Of a stretch of DNA of 64,000 nucleotides, positions 26,795-34,678 are shown piece after piece. The DNA comes from JAZKFT01 sp040386335 (GTDB lineage Bacteria; Bacteroidota; Bacteroidia; Chitinophagales; Chitinophagaceae). Numbering within the stretch: the first letter of the stretch is position 1; the number at the start of each line of letters is the position of its first letter. The stretch lies in the NCBI GenBank assembly GCA_040386335.1, contig JAZKFT010000008.1, forward strand, positions 186,001 through 250,000, in the 5' to 3' direction. A program made the translations under genes and the position numbers. The notes under the pieces were generated by a model. That model was given only the letters and a program-made list of their open reading frames with translations, had not been told where the DNA came from and did not search any database.

Positions 26795-27769
26795 CTATCT
26801 CGGCACCTCTATTCCCTGTATCATCTTCGCTACCAGCTCATCCGGTGTAGCGCCTTCCATTTCTTTTTCCGGTGTAAGAATAATGCGGTGGCGGAGTACA
26901 TGCGGGGTAACCTCAAGGATATCTTCAGGGATCACAAAATCACGGCCGCGAACGGCTGCCATGGCTTTTGAAGCCTTTAAGATATTCAGCGATGCCCGCG
27001 GCGATGCGCCAAGGTACAGCGATGGATTATTTCGGGTAGCATTTACCAGCCTGGCTATGTATTCAATCAGTTTGGGTTCTACGACGAGGCTTTTTACAAT
27101 GGCCCTGTAGTTTTCCAGGTCGCTGGCGTGTAAAACGGGTTCAATTTTACGAAGCAGTTCTGCAGCGGTTTCATGTTGCTGCATATCCAATATCTGTATT
27201 TCCTCTTCCAGCGTAGGATACCCGATATCCAGCTTAAACAAAAAGCGGTCAAGTTGGGCTTCAGGCAGGCGGTAAGTGCCTTCCTGTTCAATTGGGTTTT
27301 GTGTAGCCAGCACTATAAATGGGGGAGGGAGGGTATAGGTAATACCGTCTACCGTTACCTGGCGTTCTTCCATTACCTCGAACAATGCGGCCTGGGTTTT
27401 AGCAGGCGCACGATTGATCTCGTCTATAAGTACAATATTGCTAAAGATGGGGCCGCTCTTAAATTGGAAAGAGGTTTCCCTGGGATTAAATACAGATGTT
27501 CCCACCACATCGCTGGGCATCAGGTCGGGCGTAAACTGGATACGGCTAAAATTTACATGGATGCTCTTGGCCAGCAGTTTTGCTGTTAGGGTTTTGGCGA
27601 TACCCGGCACACCTTCTATTAAGATATGCCCATCGCTCAACAGGCCTGCAATAATAAGGTCCACCATTTTTGCCTGGCCCACCACTATTTTGCCAATGCT
27701 GCCGCGAATGTTCATCACCGCATTACTCAGTTGTGTGAGGTCTGTTCTCTGTTGAAAAATATCATCCAT
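26795..27769 (-). CDS. MoxR family AAA+ ATPase
   Basis: 324-aa cytoplasmic AAA+ chaperone-like ATPase. Walker A GVPGIAKT (53-60), Walker B NIVLIDEINRAPAKTQ, sensor 1 FIVLATQNPIEQEGTYRLPEAQLDRF, arginine-rich GASPRASLNILKASKA and the C-terminal lid are all standard. MoxR ATPases usually mature metalloenzymes or VWA-domain complexes with a DUF58 partner encoded immediately after. Here the partner is missing from the window. It belongs to the SpoIIM-DUF4129-DUF4350 group upstream, although a 217 bp repeat-filled gap separates it. Confidence 0.95.
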   Translation of the reverse strand: MDDIFQQRTDLTQLSNAVMNIRGSIGKIVVGQAKMVDLIIAGLLSDGHILIEGVPGIAKTLTAKLLAKSIHVNFSRIQFTPDLMPSDVVGTSVFNPRETSFQFKSGPIFSNIVLIDEINRAPAKTQAALFEVMEERQVTVDGITYTLPPPFIVLATQNPIEQEGTYRLPEAQLDRFLFKLDIGYPTLEEEIQILDMQQHETAAELLRKIEPVLHASDLENYRAIVKSLVVEPKLIEYIARLVNATRNNPSLYLGASPRASLNILKASKAMAAVRGRDFVIPEDILEVTPHVLRHRIILTPEKEMEGATPDELVAKMIQGIEVPR

Positions 27770-27772
27770 AGG

Positions 27773-28005
27773 GATTTATGATTTGTGATTTATGTTAAAA
27801 GGTATAAGGTGTAAGGTGTAAGGTGTAGGGTGTATGATTTAAGGTTACTGACTAATTCATTCCCGACATATTACTTTCTTTTTTGACTTCATTCCTGGTG
27901 CCTGGTCCTGATGCTTGTTTCCGGCTACTGCTTCTTGCTTCTCCCTACTTACTACTTGCTTCTCCACACTTCCTACTTGCTTCTCCCTACCTACCACTTA
28001 CAAAT
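27773..28005. repeat. Two degenerate word arrays between MoxR and DUF4350 genes
   Basis: 27773-27794 has GATTTATGATTTGTGATTTAT words. 27799-27833 has GTATAAGGTGTAAGGTGTAGG words. 27935-28005 has CTTGCTTCTCC, CTACTTACTAC and CTACTTGC words, which are the complement of those at 7868-7922. The middle ~90 bp is ordinary sequence. This sits inside an otherwise tight operon. Confidence 0.6.
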
Positions 28006-29234
28006 TGATTAATCTGCCCATTAAGATCCAGCAGCATATAATCGCTTATGGTTTCTTCGTTTTGTATCTGGTCAATCGTTCTTAGAAGCATCTGTGTTTT
28101 GTCAAGCGGCACACCACTTTTGGCGGTGAGCAACTGGGCAAATTCATGGTTGAGGGTTCCGGTTCCAATGTAATACTTACTGCGTACCTGGTCCAGGAAA
28201 TAGGTGATCATTTTTGTAGCCACATTCTTATTATCTTTTTTGAGTAAGTAAAGCCTGGCTACTGTTTCGCCAAATTCTATGCTGCTGTTCACATTGGGTT
28301 TTACTACAGGTACCATTCTTTGCCGCCTGATGAGGGCCATAATGATCAACAACAAACTACCAAAGATGGTAAGCCAGAATGCCCATCTCAACGCATCGTG
28401 TTTCATCAGTTCCTGGAACGATGAAAAGTTTCCATCCCTTTTGCCATCCACTTTGTTATAGTAAGTGTCCCAGGTAATATCTGTGGCCGATTCCGGCACA
28501 TAACTCAGTAACTGCAAAAGGTATTTGTAGTTGTTATTGGTCAGCAAAAAATAGTTCGTAAATGCCGTGGCATTGGTGACAGCAATGATCCGGCCGCTGC
28601 CATATTTAAAGACCACCGCACCGGGGCCCTGGTTATGAGCCCGGACTATCTGTTGTGATGGGAAACTGGTTTGCCTCTTCATCATGCCATCCAGCGGATA
28701 AAAGAAAAAACTGTATTTGGAGGTGTCAAAACTGACACTGTCAGTTAGGTTGAGACCTGTTTGCTCCATTTCAACATCATAACCGTTCTGGATTCTCCAG
28801 GCTGTAGCATTAATGGTTTGCAAATGGAATTTTTCAAGGAATGTATGATCAAATTGGTTCGATACTACGAACAACGTATTGCCATGACTTACATAATCTG
28901 TCATCGCTTCCACATCCTCATCGTTGGGGTAAAACTGTTTGCTGATGATGGCATAGATATTCTTACTCCGGGTATAGTCGTACTCAGTGAATTTTTTAAA
29001 ATAACCGGCAAATGGTTTGTTGTTCTTTGCCATATTAAAATCCGGAAAACTCATCTCAATTAAGTGATAGGCCACATATAGGCCCAATGGATTTTTGTCG
29101 GTAATAGAAAAAGTAGGCTTCATTGACGGACCATACTTCCCGTTGCCTTCGCTGCTGCCACCGCAAGCCGTTAGCAAAGTTATTATCAGCATCAGCGGGG
29201 CCCATTGATTCAATATCTTTTTGTTCAATCTCAT
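27987..29234 (-). CDS. DUF4350 domain protein
   Basis: 415-aa lipoprotein-like membrane protein: signal with LLTACGGSSEGNG, then a DUF4350 domain (about 30-265: KNPLGLYVAYHLIEMSFPDFN..NTLFVVSNQF..FYPLDGM..GAVVFKYGSGRIIAVTNATAFTNYFL). One helix at ~278-298 (FWLTIFGSLLLIIMAL) then a cytoplasmic helical tail (RLYLLKKDNKNVATKMITYFLDQV). The fold is GATase1-like; the function is unknown. Its start overlaps the end of the DUF4129 gene by 4 bp (ATGA). The stop codon lies within the tail of a word array. Confidence 0.85.
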   Translation of the reverse strand: MRLNKKILNQWAPLMLIITLLTACGGSSEGNGKYGPSMKPTFSITDKNPLGLYVAYHLIEMSFPDFNMAKNNKPFAGYFKKFTEYDYTRSKNIYAIISKQFYPNDEDVEAMTDYVSHGNTLFVVSNQFDHTFLEKFHLQTINATAWRIQNGYDVEMEQTGLNLTDSVSFDTSKYSFFFYPLDGMMKRQTSFPSQQIVRAHNQGPGAVVFKYGSGRIIAVTNATAFTNYFLLTNNNYKYLLQLLSYVPESATDITWDTYYNKVDGKRDGNFSSFQELMKHDALRWAFWLTIFGSLLLIIMALIRRQRMVPVVKPNVNSSIEFGETVARLYLLKKDNKNVATKMITYFLDQVRSKYYIGTGTLNHEFAQLLTAKSGVPLDKTQMLLRTIDQIQNEETISDYMLLDLNGQINQFVSGR

Positions 29235-30040
29235 ATTTCTTTTAAAAACTGCTGATGCTCTTTTTGAATGGTTTCAAATTGTTGCTGGTTTACGGCGAAC
29301 TCACCAAACCAGACATACTCGTATTGCAGGCAGAGCCTTGCAAAACTGTTGGCATAGGGCTTTCCATGTATCTCGGAAGCGTACTGGTAGTTCGTTTTGT
29401 CGGTGCTTAGTTTAAGGATGCCCCTTTCGCCTAACCTGCCAATCGTTTTTAGAAACTGGTACCGGGTGGCCAGGCGGTAATTGCCGTTACGAATGGATCT
29501 TTGCAACAATCCCTCCAGGTCATTTTCAGGCACCTCATCATCCGTAGCCACTTTAGGTAATTCCAGGCTTTTATTGGTAGTAAAGATCCCTCCATCTCCC
29601 TTGAATAATTTAAACAATACAAATACCACCACTGCTATGGCAATACCCCAGAACAGAATTTTTACGATATCCGAATTCCAGAATGAAGGCGAATAATCTA
29701 CCCGCTCCTGTTCAACCGGCTTTCGCTTACGGGCTTCCTGTTCTGCCCGCAGCATACTATCCAGGTATGACATGTAGGCAAATCCTTTGTCCTTTTTTAT
29801 GCTCATGATGGAATCGTTCGACACCTGCCTGAGTATGGGCACAATTTCTTCACCCGATTCGGTGGTTTCTTCATCATATTCCTCATCTTCCTCCAACGGC
29901 GGTGACACATAAGTTGTATCGGATTCCAGGGTATCAACAACTATTGTGGTGTCGTTATAGTTCTGGCATAAAGCATTGTTTGCTGGCAGGCACAGGGCTG
30001 TTAGCAACATCAAAACTATAATGCCGGTAATTTTTCTCAT
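29231..30040 (-). CDS. DUF4129 domain membrane protein
   Basis: 269 aa: signal peptide (LMLLTALCLPANNALCQ), an acidic extracytoplasmic stretch (LEEDEEYDEETTESGEE), one transmembrane helix at ~128-145 (ILFWGIAIAVVVFVLFKLF) and a cytoplasmic DUF4129 domain with NDLEGLLQRSIRNGNYRLATRYQFLKTIGRL and YEYVWFGEF. DUF4129 is repeatedly found with MoxR and DUF58, probably as part of a membrane-bound envelope complex. 3 bp separate it from the upstream SpoIIM-like gene. Confidence 0.88.
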   Translation of the reverse strand: MRKITGIIVLMLLTALCLPANNALCQNYNDTTIVVDTLESDTTYVSPPLEEDEEYDEETTESGEEIVPILRQVSNDSIMSIKKDKGFAYMSYLDSMLRAEQEARKRKPVEQERVDYSPSFWNSDIVKILFWGIAIAVVVFVLFKLFKGDGGIFTTNKSLELPKVATDDEVPENDLEGLLQRSIRNGNYRLATRYQFLKTIGRLGERGILKLSTDKTNYQYASEIHGKPYANSFARLCLQYEYVWFGEFAVNQQQFETIQKEHQQFLKEI

Positions 30041-30043
30041 GGT

Positions 30044-31057
30044 TTATGCGGTCATCAGTTGAGGAACAGGATCAGGTTCAAAAGCAGCCTGTTTTTTGGC
30101 TACTTTATATGGGTAGATAGCAAAATACCAGATGATGCTACCCAGCATCCCGATCAATAAAATGGCACCCAGCCAAACGGGGATGCTTGCATTATTGGTG
30201 TTATCAAACGCATTACTCATCAGGTAAGTAATATACGATTCGATAAAGGCCGCCAGTACGATCAGTGGCATTAACCCCAACATCAGTTTGATAGAATCTT
30301 TGGCATGTATCTTAAACGATTCCTTGCGGCTGTACGTGCCGGGAAACATCATGCCTTTGGCCAAAATAAAGCCCGCTACTCCGGATAACACCATACACGA
30401 GATCTCTATGCTGCCATGCATCCAGATCACCATCACACTTTTCCAGCCCAGGCCTTTGAAAAAAAACATTGATTGGAAAGTACCTATCAGTAACCCATCC
30501 TTAAAAACCCAGTATAAGCTACCCAGGCCAAACACGATGCCGCTGGTGTATTGGAGAAAAAAGACCAGCATATTGTTGAGCATAATGGTGCCAAACATGC
30601 TGAATTTATCGCCATCCCGGTACACGCCAAACGGGTCCCCTTTGTTAATATTCTCTTCCGTCATCTCTACATAGCCATCACTTAAAAAGCCACTCACAAA
30701 TTTATAATCCTGCGTGCTGCTCCATACGGCAAGACCTACGAATAACATAAACAGGCCAAAAGTAAAATAGAGGACTTTCCGGTGATTGTACATCACCATC
30801 GGCAATTCCGTTTTCCAAAAAGTACCAAGCCTGCTGTATTTCTCTTTCTTGTTCTGGTAAATTTTTTGATAGGTTCCTGCTGCTATGCCGTTGATCCATT
30901 TGGTCACTTTGCTTTGCGGATAAAAAGTTTTGGCATAGGCCAGGTCGTCGAGAATGGTGATAAAACGCTCCGCCTGTTCATCCGGGTCATCTGTAGGCAG
31001 GTGTTGGTGTTCCTGCCATTTTTCTGCATTTTTTTTAATAAACAGGGCTTCCCTCAT
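30044..31057 (-). CDS. Stage II sporulation protein M-like (SpoIIM/DUF95) membrane protein
   Basis: 337-aa polytopic membrane protein. I start at the ATG at 31057 (MREALFIKKNAEKWQEHQ), which matches the family N-terminus; 40 upstream residues in the same frame look non-coding. The cytoplasmic N-terminal ~110 residues are helical. Six or so membrane segments follow, including FTFGLFMLFVGLAVWS, NNMLVFFLQYTSGIVFGLGSLYWVFKDGL and the conserved HGSIEISCMVLSGVAGFILAKGM. This genus does not sporulate; in Bacteroidota such proteins accompany MoxR and DUF4129. First gene of the cluster; an RDD gene, often upstream, is not present here. Confidence 0.88.
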   Translation of the reverse strand: MREALFIKKNAEKWQEHQHLPTDDPDEQAERFITILDDLAYAKTFYPQSKVTKWINGIAAGTYQKIYQNKKEKYSRLGTFWKTELPMVMYNHRKVLYFTFGLFMLFVGLAVWSSTQDYKFVSGFLSDGYVEMTEENINKGDPFGVYRDGDKFSMFGTIMLNNMLVFFLQYTSGIVFGLGSLYWVFKDGLLIGTFQSMFFFKGLGWKSVMVIWMHGSIEISCMVLSGVAGFILAKGMMFPGTYSRKESFKIHAKDSIKLMLGLMPLIVLAAFIESYITYLMSNAFDNTNNASIPVWLGAILLIGMLGSIIWYFAIYPYKVAKKQAAFEPDPVPQLMTA

Positions 31058-31193
31058 CGAGCTTCTTAAATTTTGTGGGAAGATAACGGAAAATGAGATT
31101 GAGGATTTTTTTTGGTTGGGAGAGAGGCGGGCATTAACAGTACTGCTACGATATTTGTGCTCGTTTTCATGGTGCATCGCGCTGCAGTTAAAT

Positions 31194-31201
31194 TAAATTT
31201 G
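31194..31201 (+). promoter_or_regulatory. Predicted -7 element upstream of the L31 gene
   Basis: TAAATTTG matches TAnnTTTG. It leaves an ~75 nt leader to the ATG at 31283. No good -33 TTG at 17-21 bp. Confidence 0.4.
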
Positions 31202-31282
31202 CCTGTAAACCCTGGCAGCCTTAATTTCGCCGACTATTTTAAAACATGCCTGGTTAAAAGTCAGGCTGCAAAAACTCCGATA

Positions 31283-31534
31283 ATGAAACAAGATCTGCAT
31301 CCAAAGACATACCGACTGGTAGTTTTTAAGGACATGAGTAACGGTACTGCCTTTTTAAGCAAGAGCACTGCCAACACAAGAGAAACGATTCAATGGGAAG
31401 ACGGCAACGAATACCCACTGGTAAAATTAGAGGTATCTAATACTTCGCATCCTTTTTACACCGGCAAGAACATCCTGATGGATACTGCAGGCCGTATTGA
31501 CAAGTTCAACAAGCGCTACGCAAAAAAAGCTTAA
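31283..31534 (+). CDS. rpmE2: 50S ribosomal protein L31, type B
   Basis: 83-aa ribosomal protein: MKQDLHPKTYRLVVFKDMSN at the start, then SHPFYTGKNILMDTAGRIDKFNKRY, the L31 hallmark. No CxxC zinc site, so the zinc-independent B type. I use the ATG at 31283; the frame extends 57 codons upstream but with no ribosomal sequence. A monocistronic unit with its own terminator. Confidence 0.96.
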   Translation: MKQDLHPKTYRLVVFKDMSNGTAFLSKSTANTRETIQWEDGNEYPLVKLEVSNTSHPFYTGKNILMDTAGRIDKFNKRYAKKA

Positions 31535-31549
31535 TTGCTTTTGCATCAT

Positions 31550-31585
31550 AAAGCCCTCAATTGGTTCGCCGGTTGAGGGCTTTTC
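31550..31585 (+). terminator. Terminator after rpmE2
   Basis: Stem AAGCCCTCAA / TTGAGGGCTT with a 12 nt loop, followed by TTTCTATT. Confidence 0.88.
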
Positions 31586-31624
31586 TATTGGGGATTGTTG
31601 CCTTTTGCGTTGAAGAAAGTAAAA

Positions 31625-31710
31625 AAATATTCAATAAACAACGCTCAATTTTCAACGCTCAATGAAAAATGCACCTGGCTCCACGTTTTTTGAAAATTGG
31701 AAATTGTTTG
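31625..31710. repeat. Inverted degenerate CAACGCTCAATTTT-word array
   Basis: 31635-31668 repeats AACGCTCAATTTTC variants. 31688-31712 carries complementary words (GAAAATTGGAAATTG). Same design as the other intergenic word arrays. Confidence 0.5.
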
Positions 31711-31838
31711 TTGTTTTACTTGCCCCGCTTATTCCGCGATTGTTTATTCCCTGGTTGTGTCTCAGTTTGAATTTCCATTTTCGTCCTTTTTCATGATAAT
31801 GCCTGCGTTTCATTTTATAATGGAAGCCAGGTTCAGGT

Positions 31839-31890
31839 TGTGACAATCACTTTGTGACAATTTAAAATGTCACGATAATTTTGTCACAAT
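31839..31890. promoter_or_regulatory. Second TGTGACA four-half-site palindrome
   Basis: Same geometry as 12033-12082: TGTGACA at 31840 and 31854 (14 bp apart) and complements at the mirror positions, around ATTTAAAA. The 7 bp spacers between half-sites are different and no longer complementary, so conservation is limited to the half-sites and centre. It lies ~115 bp upstream of the GlmU-like ATG. Confidence 0.55.
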
Positions 31891-31989
31891 TCTTCCAGGC
31901 CGACTGGCTGGCAAATAAAAATGGTACCGAAACTTCAAACTGATATACGACTTATTCCCTTCTTCGAACGGCATTCTGCTTCAACCACT

Positions 31990-31997
31990 TAAATTTG
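31990..31997 (+). promoter_or_regulatory. Predicted -7 element of the GlmU-like gene
   Basis: TAAATTTG, exact TAnnTTTG, only 7 bp before the ATG at 32005. Transcription would start at or next to the ATG, giving a leaderless or near-leaderless message. Confidence 0.5.
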
Positions 31998-32004
31998 CGC
32001 CACA

Positions 32005-33150
32005 ATGACCATCATTCTTTTCGATACGCCGCAAAGCAGGTCTGCGCTTTATCCATTTACACCCACCCGATCCGTTGCCTACATCAGGCACGGCATTTTA
32101 ACCATTAAAGAAAAATGGGAGCAAATGACCGGTTTGCCGGTTTTTGTAATCACAGAGGAATATTTGAACGAAAAGATACCATCAGATGACACTTATGTGT
32201 ATGTAGATGCTACCGTTATTCCTTTGGGGGCATTTGTAACATCAGCCATTGGGATGGCTCTTGATACTGCATTGATTTATAACGGACAACTCGCTTCGCT
32301 AAAAACAAGTTTGAAGTTGAGTTACCCGATCATGGCGGAACCAGGCATTCAATCAATAGAAATAGCAGCTCCGGGTTCCATCGCATTTCCCTGGCAATTA
32401 TTCCAAACCAATGAACAGGCTATCCGCACCGATTTTGAGCTGCTAACAAAAGATCGTAACTACCAACCAATTGATGCCAGCAACGTTATTATTGGGAAAG
32501 GAAACCTGTTTATTGAAAAAGGTGCCGTGATACGCGCATGCATCATTAACGTAGAAGAAGGGCCGGTGTATATTGGTAAAAATGCGCTGGTGATGGAAGG
32601 CACAACGATCCGCGGCCCGGTGGCTATTGGCGAAAATGCGGTGGTAAAAATGGGAGCAAAACTGTATTCCGGCACCAGCATCGGTCCTGGCTGTACTGCA
32701 GGAGGTGAGATAAAAAACAGTATCCTGATGGGGTACAGTAATAAAGCACACGATGGCTACCTTGGCGATTCGGTAATAGGGGAGTGGTGCAACCTGGGTG
32801 CCGGAACCACTAACAGTAATGTAAAGAACACAGCCGGAGAGGTAAAAATGTGGAGCAATGCCGAAGCCGAATTTGTACCCGTTGGCATTAAAGCCGGGCT
32901 GTTGATGGGCGATTACAGCCGCAGTGCCATTAACAGTTCATTTAATACCGGAACGGTTGTAGGAACCTGCTGCAATGTTTTTCATACCGGATTTCCTCCC
33001 AAACATATCCCTGCATTTAGCTGGGGAATTGAAACCTACGAGCTCGAAAAAGCAATTGGAGATATTGGGCGGTGGATGAAATTAAAGGGAAAGGAGATGG
33101 GAGAGAAGGAGAAGGTGATCATCAGGCACATCAATACGAAACAGGATTAA
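32005..33150 (+). CDS. GlmU-family sugar nucleotidyltransferase/acetyltransferase (Bacteroidota-type)
   Basis: 381 aa, resembling the alternative GlmU family of Bacteroidota (TIGR03991 type), expected to supply UDP-GlcNAc. The N-terminal half is a short nucleotidyltransferase-like domain (FDTPQSRSALYPFTPTRSVAYIRHGI, where R-xx-L-P-FT-RP-like residues appear). From about residue 165 come left-handed beta-helix hexapeptides (IIGKGNLFIEKGAVIRA..VYIGKNALVMEGTTIRGPVAIGENAVVKMGAKLYSGTSIGPG). Conserved GGEIKNSILMGYSNKAHDGYLGDSVIGEWCNLGAGTTNSN follows, also seen in GlmU. It is 54 bp upstream of the prenyltransferase gene. Confidence 0.88.
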   Translation: MTIILFDTPQSRSALYPFTPTRSVAYIRHGILTIKEKWEQMTGLPVFVITEEYLNEKIPSDDTYVYVDATVIPLGAFVTSAIGMALDTALIYNGQLASLKTSLKLSYPIMAEPGIQSIEIAAPGSIAFPWQLFQTNEQAIRTDFELLTKDRNYQPIDASNVIIGKGNLFIEKGAVIRACIINVEEGPVYIGKNALVMEGTTIRGPVAIGENAVVKMGAKLYSGTSIGPGCTAGGEIKNSILMGYSNKAHDGYLGDSVIGEWCNLGAGTTNSNVKNTAGEVKMWSNAEAEFVPVGIKAGLLMGDYSRSAINSSFNTGTVVGTCCNVFHTGFPPKHIPAFSWGIETYELEKAIGDIGRWMKLKGKEMGEKEKVIIRHINTKQD

Positions 33151-33204
33151 CCTGGTTTAATCCGGCTAATCCGCAGTAATCATGGTTCAGACAAAAAGCA
33201 ACAA

Positions 33205-34197
33205 ATGACAACAAACACAATAAAAAATTACCTCTCTCTCATAAAATTCAGCCATACCATTTTCGCCATGCCCTTTGCGGTGATTGGGTTTTGTTTGGGG
33301 GTGTTTTCGTACACCAAGCTTCTCGGCATTTTCACTACTGGAGAGTTTGTTTCATCGAATTTGCGCATTGATGGGCCTTCTGGTCAATTAATACTTGATT
33401 CACCGGACTGGAGCAGTGGCATTCCTTATGGTCAACTTTTACGTGTTTTCCTCCTCGTCATCGCCTGCATGATCTTTGCCCGATCCGCGGCTATGGCTTT
33501 TAACCGCTGGGCCGATGCTACCTGGGATGCCAAAAACCCGCGCACTGCCATCAGGGAAATACCAAAGGGAATCATCACTTCCAAAAATGCATTAGCCTTC
33601 GTTATCATTAATTGCGTGCTGTTTATCATCGCCACTTTTTTCATCAACCGGCTTTGTTTCTTTTTATCACCAGTGGCTTTGCTGGTGGTTTTGGGCTATA
33701 GCTATACTAAAAGATTTACCGCCTGGTGCCATTTGGTGCTGGGTGTTGGCTTATCATTGGCGCCAATTGGTGCCTACCTGGCAGTTACCGGGGCCTTTGC
33801 ATTATTGCCCATATTATTTTCGTTTGCGGTGGTATTCTGGGTGAGTGGTTTTGATATCATCTACGCTTTGCAAGACGAAGAGTTCGATCGTGGTGAAGGC
33901 CTCAATTCCATCCCCGCTGCATTGGGCAAACCAAAGGCATTGCACGTTTCAGAAGCCCTGCATTTACTAAGTGCTGCCTGCGTACTCATCGCTGGCTGGT
34001 ATGGGCATTTTGGCTGGTTGTATTGGGCGGGGGCAGCAGTGTTCACCGGCATGTTATTCTACCAGCATTCCGTGGTGAAACCCAACGACCTCCGTCGCGT
34101 AAACCTCGCCTTTATGACCGCCAACGGTATTGCCAGCGTCGTCTTTGCCGTATTTGTGATCGCAGATTTGTTTCTAAATTATAGCGTCACCCCGTAG
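33205..34197 (+). CDS. UbiA-family prenyltransferase (4-hydroxybenzoate/MqnP-like)
   Basis: 330-aa polytopic prenyltransferase, probably in menaquinone synthesis. Both metal-diphosphate motifs are present: FNRWADATWDAKNPRTAIREIPKG (N-xxx-D-xxx-D) and DIIYALQDEEFDRGEGLNSIPAALGK (D-xxx-D). The REIPKG and GLNSIPAALG phrases match the UbiA/MqnP subgroup rather than MenA or heme O synthase. Eight or nine helices. A ~45-residue insertion (VFSYTKLLGIFTTGEFVSSNLRID..) follows helix 1. Its TAG stop codon is formed by the GTAG of the first REP-like repeat. Confidence 0.87.
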   Translation: MTTNTIKNYLSLIKFSHTIFAMPFAVIGFCLGVFSYTKLLGIFTTGEFVSSNLRIDGPSGQLILDSPDWSSGIPYGQLLRVFLLVIACMIFARSAAMAFNRWADATWDAKNPRTAIREIPKGIITSKNALAFVIINCVLFIIATFFINRLCFFLSPVALLVVLGYSYTKRFTAWCHLVLGVGLSLAPIGAYLAVTGAFALLPILFSFAVVFWVSGFDIIYALQDEEFDRGEGLNSIPAALGKPKALHVSEALHLLSAACVLIAGWYGHFGWLYWAGAAVFTGMLFYQHSVVKPNDLRRVNLAFMTANGIASVVFAVFVIADLFLNYSVTP

Positions 34198-34440
34198 GGG
34201 CGGACCTATGTGTCCGCCCTGAATTTGATGAATGCCTGATTTTTCATGGCATGTGTCTCGTCCATTATAGAATTTATTGGTGTCCACGCGTAGGGGCGGA
34301 CCTATGTGTCCGCCCTGAATTTGATGCATGCCTGATTTTTCACGGCATGTGTCTTCCCGTATAGATTTTATTGGTGTCCACGCGTAGGGGCGGACCTGTG
34401 TGTCCGCCCTGAATTTGATGCATGCCTGATTTTTGGATTG
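34194..34440. repeat. GTAG-REP-like tandem array, three direct copies
   Basis: Units begin at 34194, 34290 and 34384 (96 and 94 bp apart; the last is partial). Each starts with GTAG followed by the palindrome GGGCGGACctatGTGTCCGCCC, then a ~65 bp less conserved tail. GTAG plus palindrome is the layout of REP elements moved by RAYT transposases in Proteobacteria. No RAYT gene is in the window. Translating the array gives short frames with a QIQGGHIGPPLR motif that I treat as non-coding. Confidence 0.75.
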
Positions 34441-34606
34441 CATTTTTCAACCGTTTACAGATGATGTGGGCTTTGTATCCTTTAGACCGCAATTTGGCTA
34501 TGCCAGACATTTTCATGTGCGGATGGTGGGCAGGCATATAGATAGGTTCATGTACTAAGGTCAGGGCAGACACATAGGTCTGCCCCTACGGAGAATTTCC
34601 TATAAA
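34441..34606. repeat. Intergenic remainder with an inverted REP copy
   Basis: 34564-34590 holds a REP unit in reverse (GGGCAGACACATAGGTCTGCCC followed by CTAC), facing the three direct copies. The ~120 bp between has a minus-strand frame (MPAHHPHMKMSGIAKLRSKG-like) that I cannot match to a family. Together with 34194-34440 this fills the ~480 bp before the acylase start. Confidence 0.6.
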
Positions 34607-34678
34607 ATGGCCGGTTCCGGTATTTGTGGGGTCAATTTTATTGCAAAAGAATCACCTGCATTTAAATTAATTTGCCAG

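Noticed and set aside
31652..31846. 64-codon minus-strand frame rich in Lys, Arg and His
   Set aside because: Overlaps a word array and has no recognisable fold or start signal.
34174..34573. Minus-strand frames with QIQGGHIGPPLR motifs
   Set aside because: They are translations of the REP units; the same peptides arise wherever such repeats occur.
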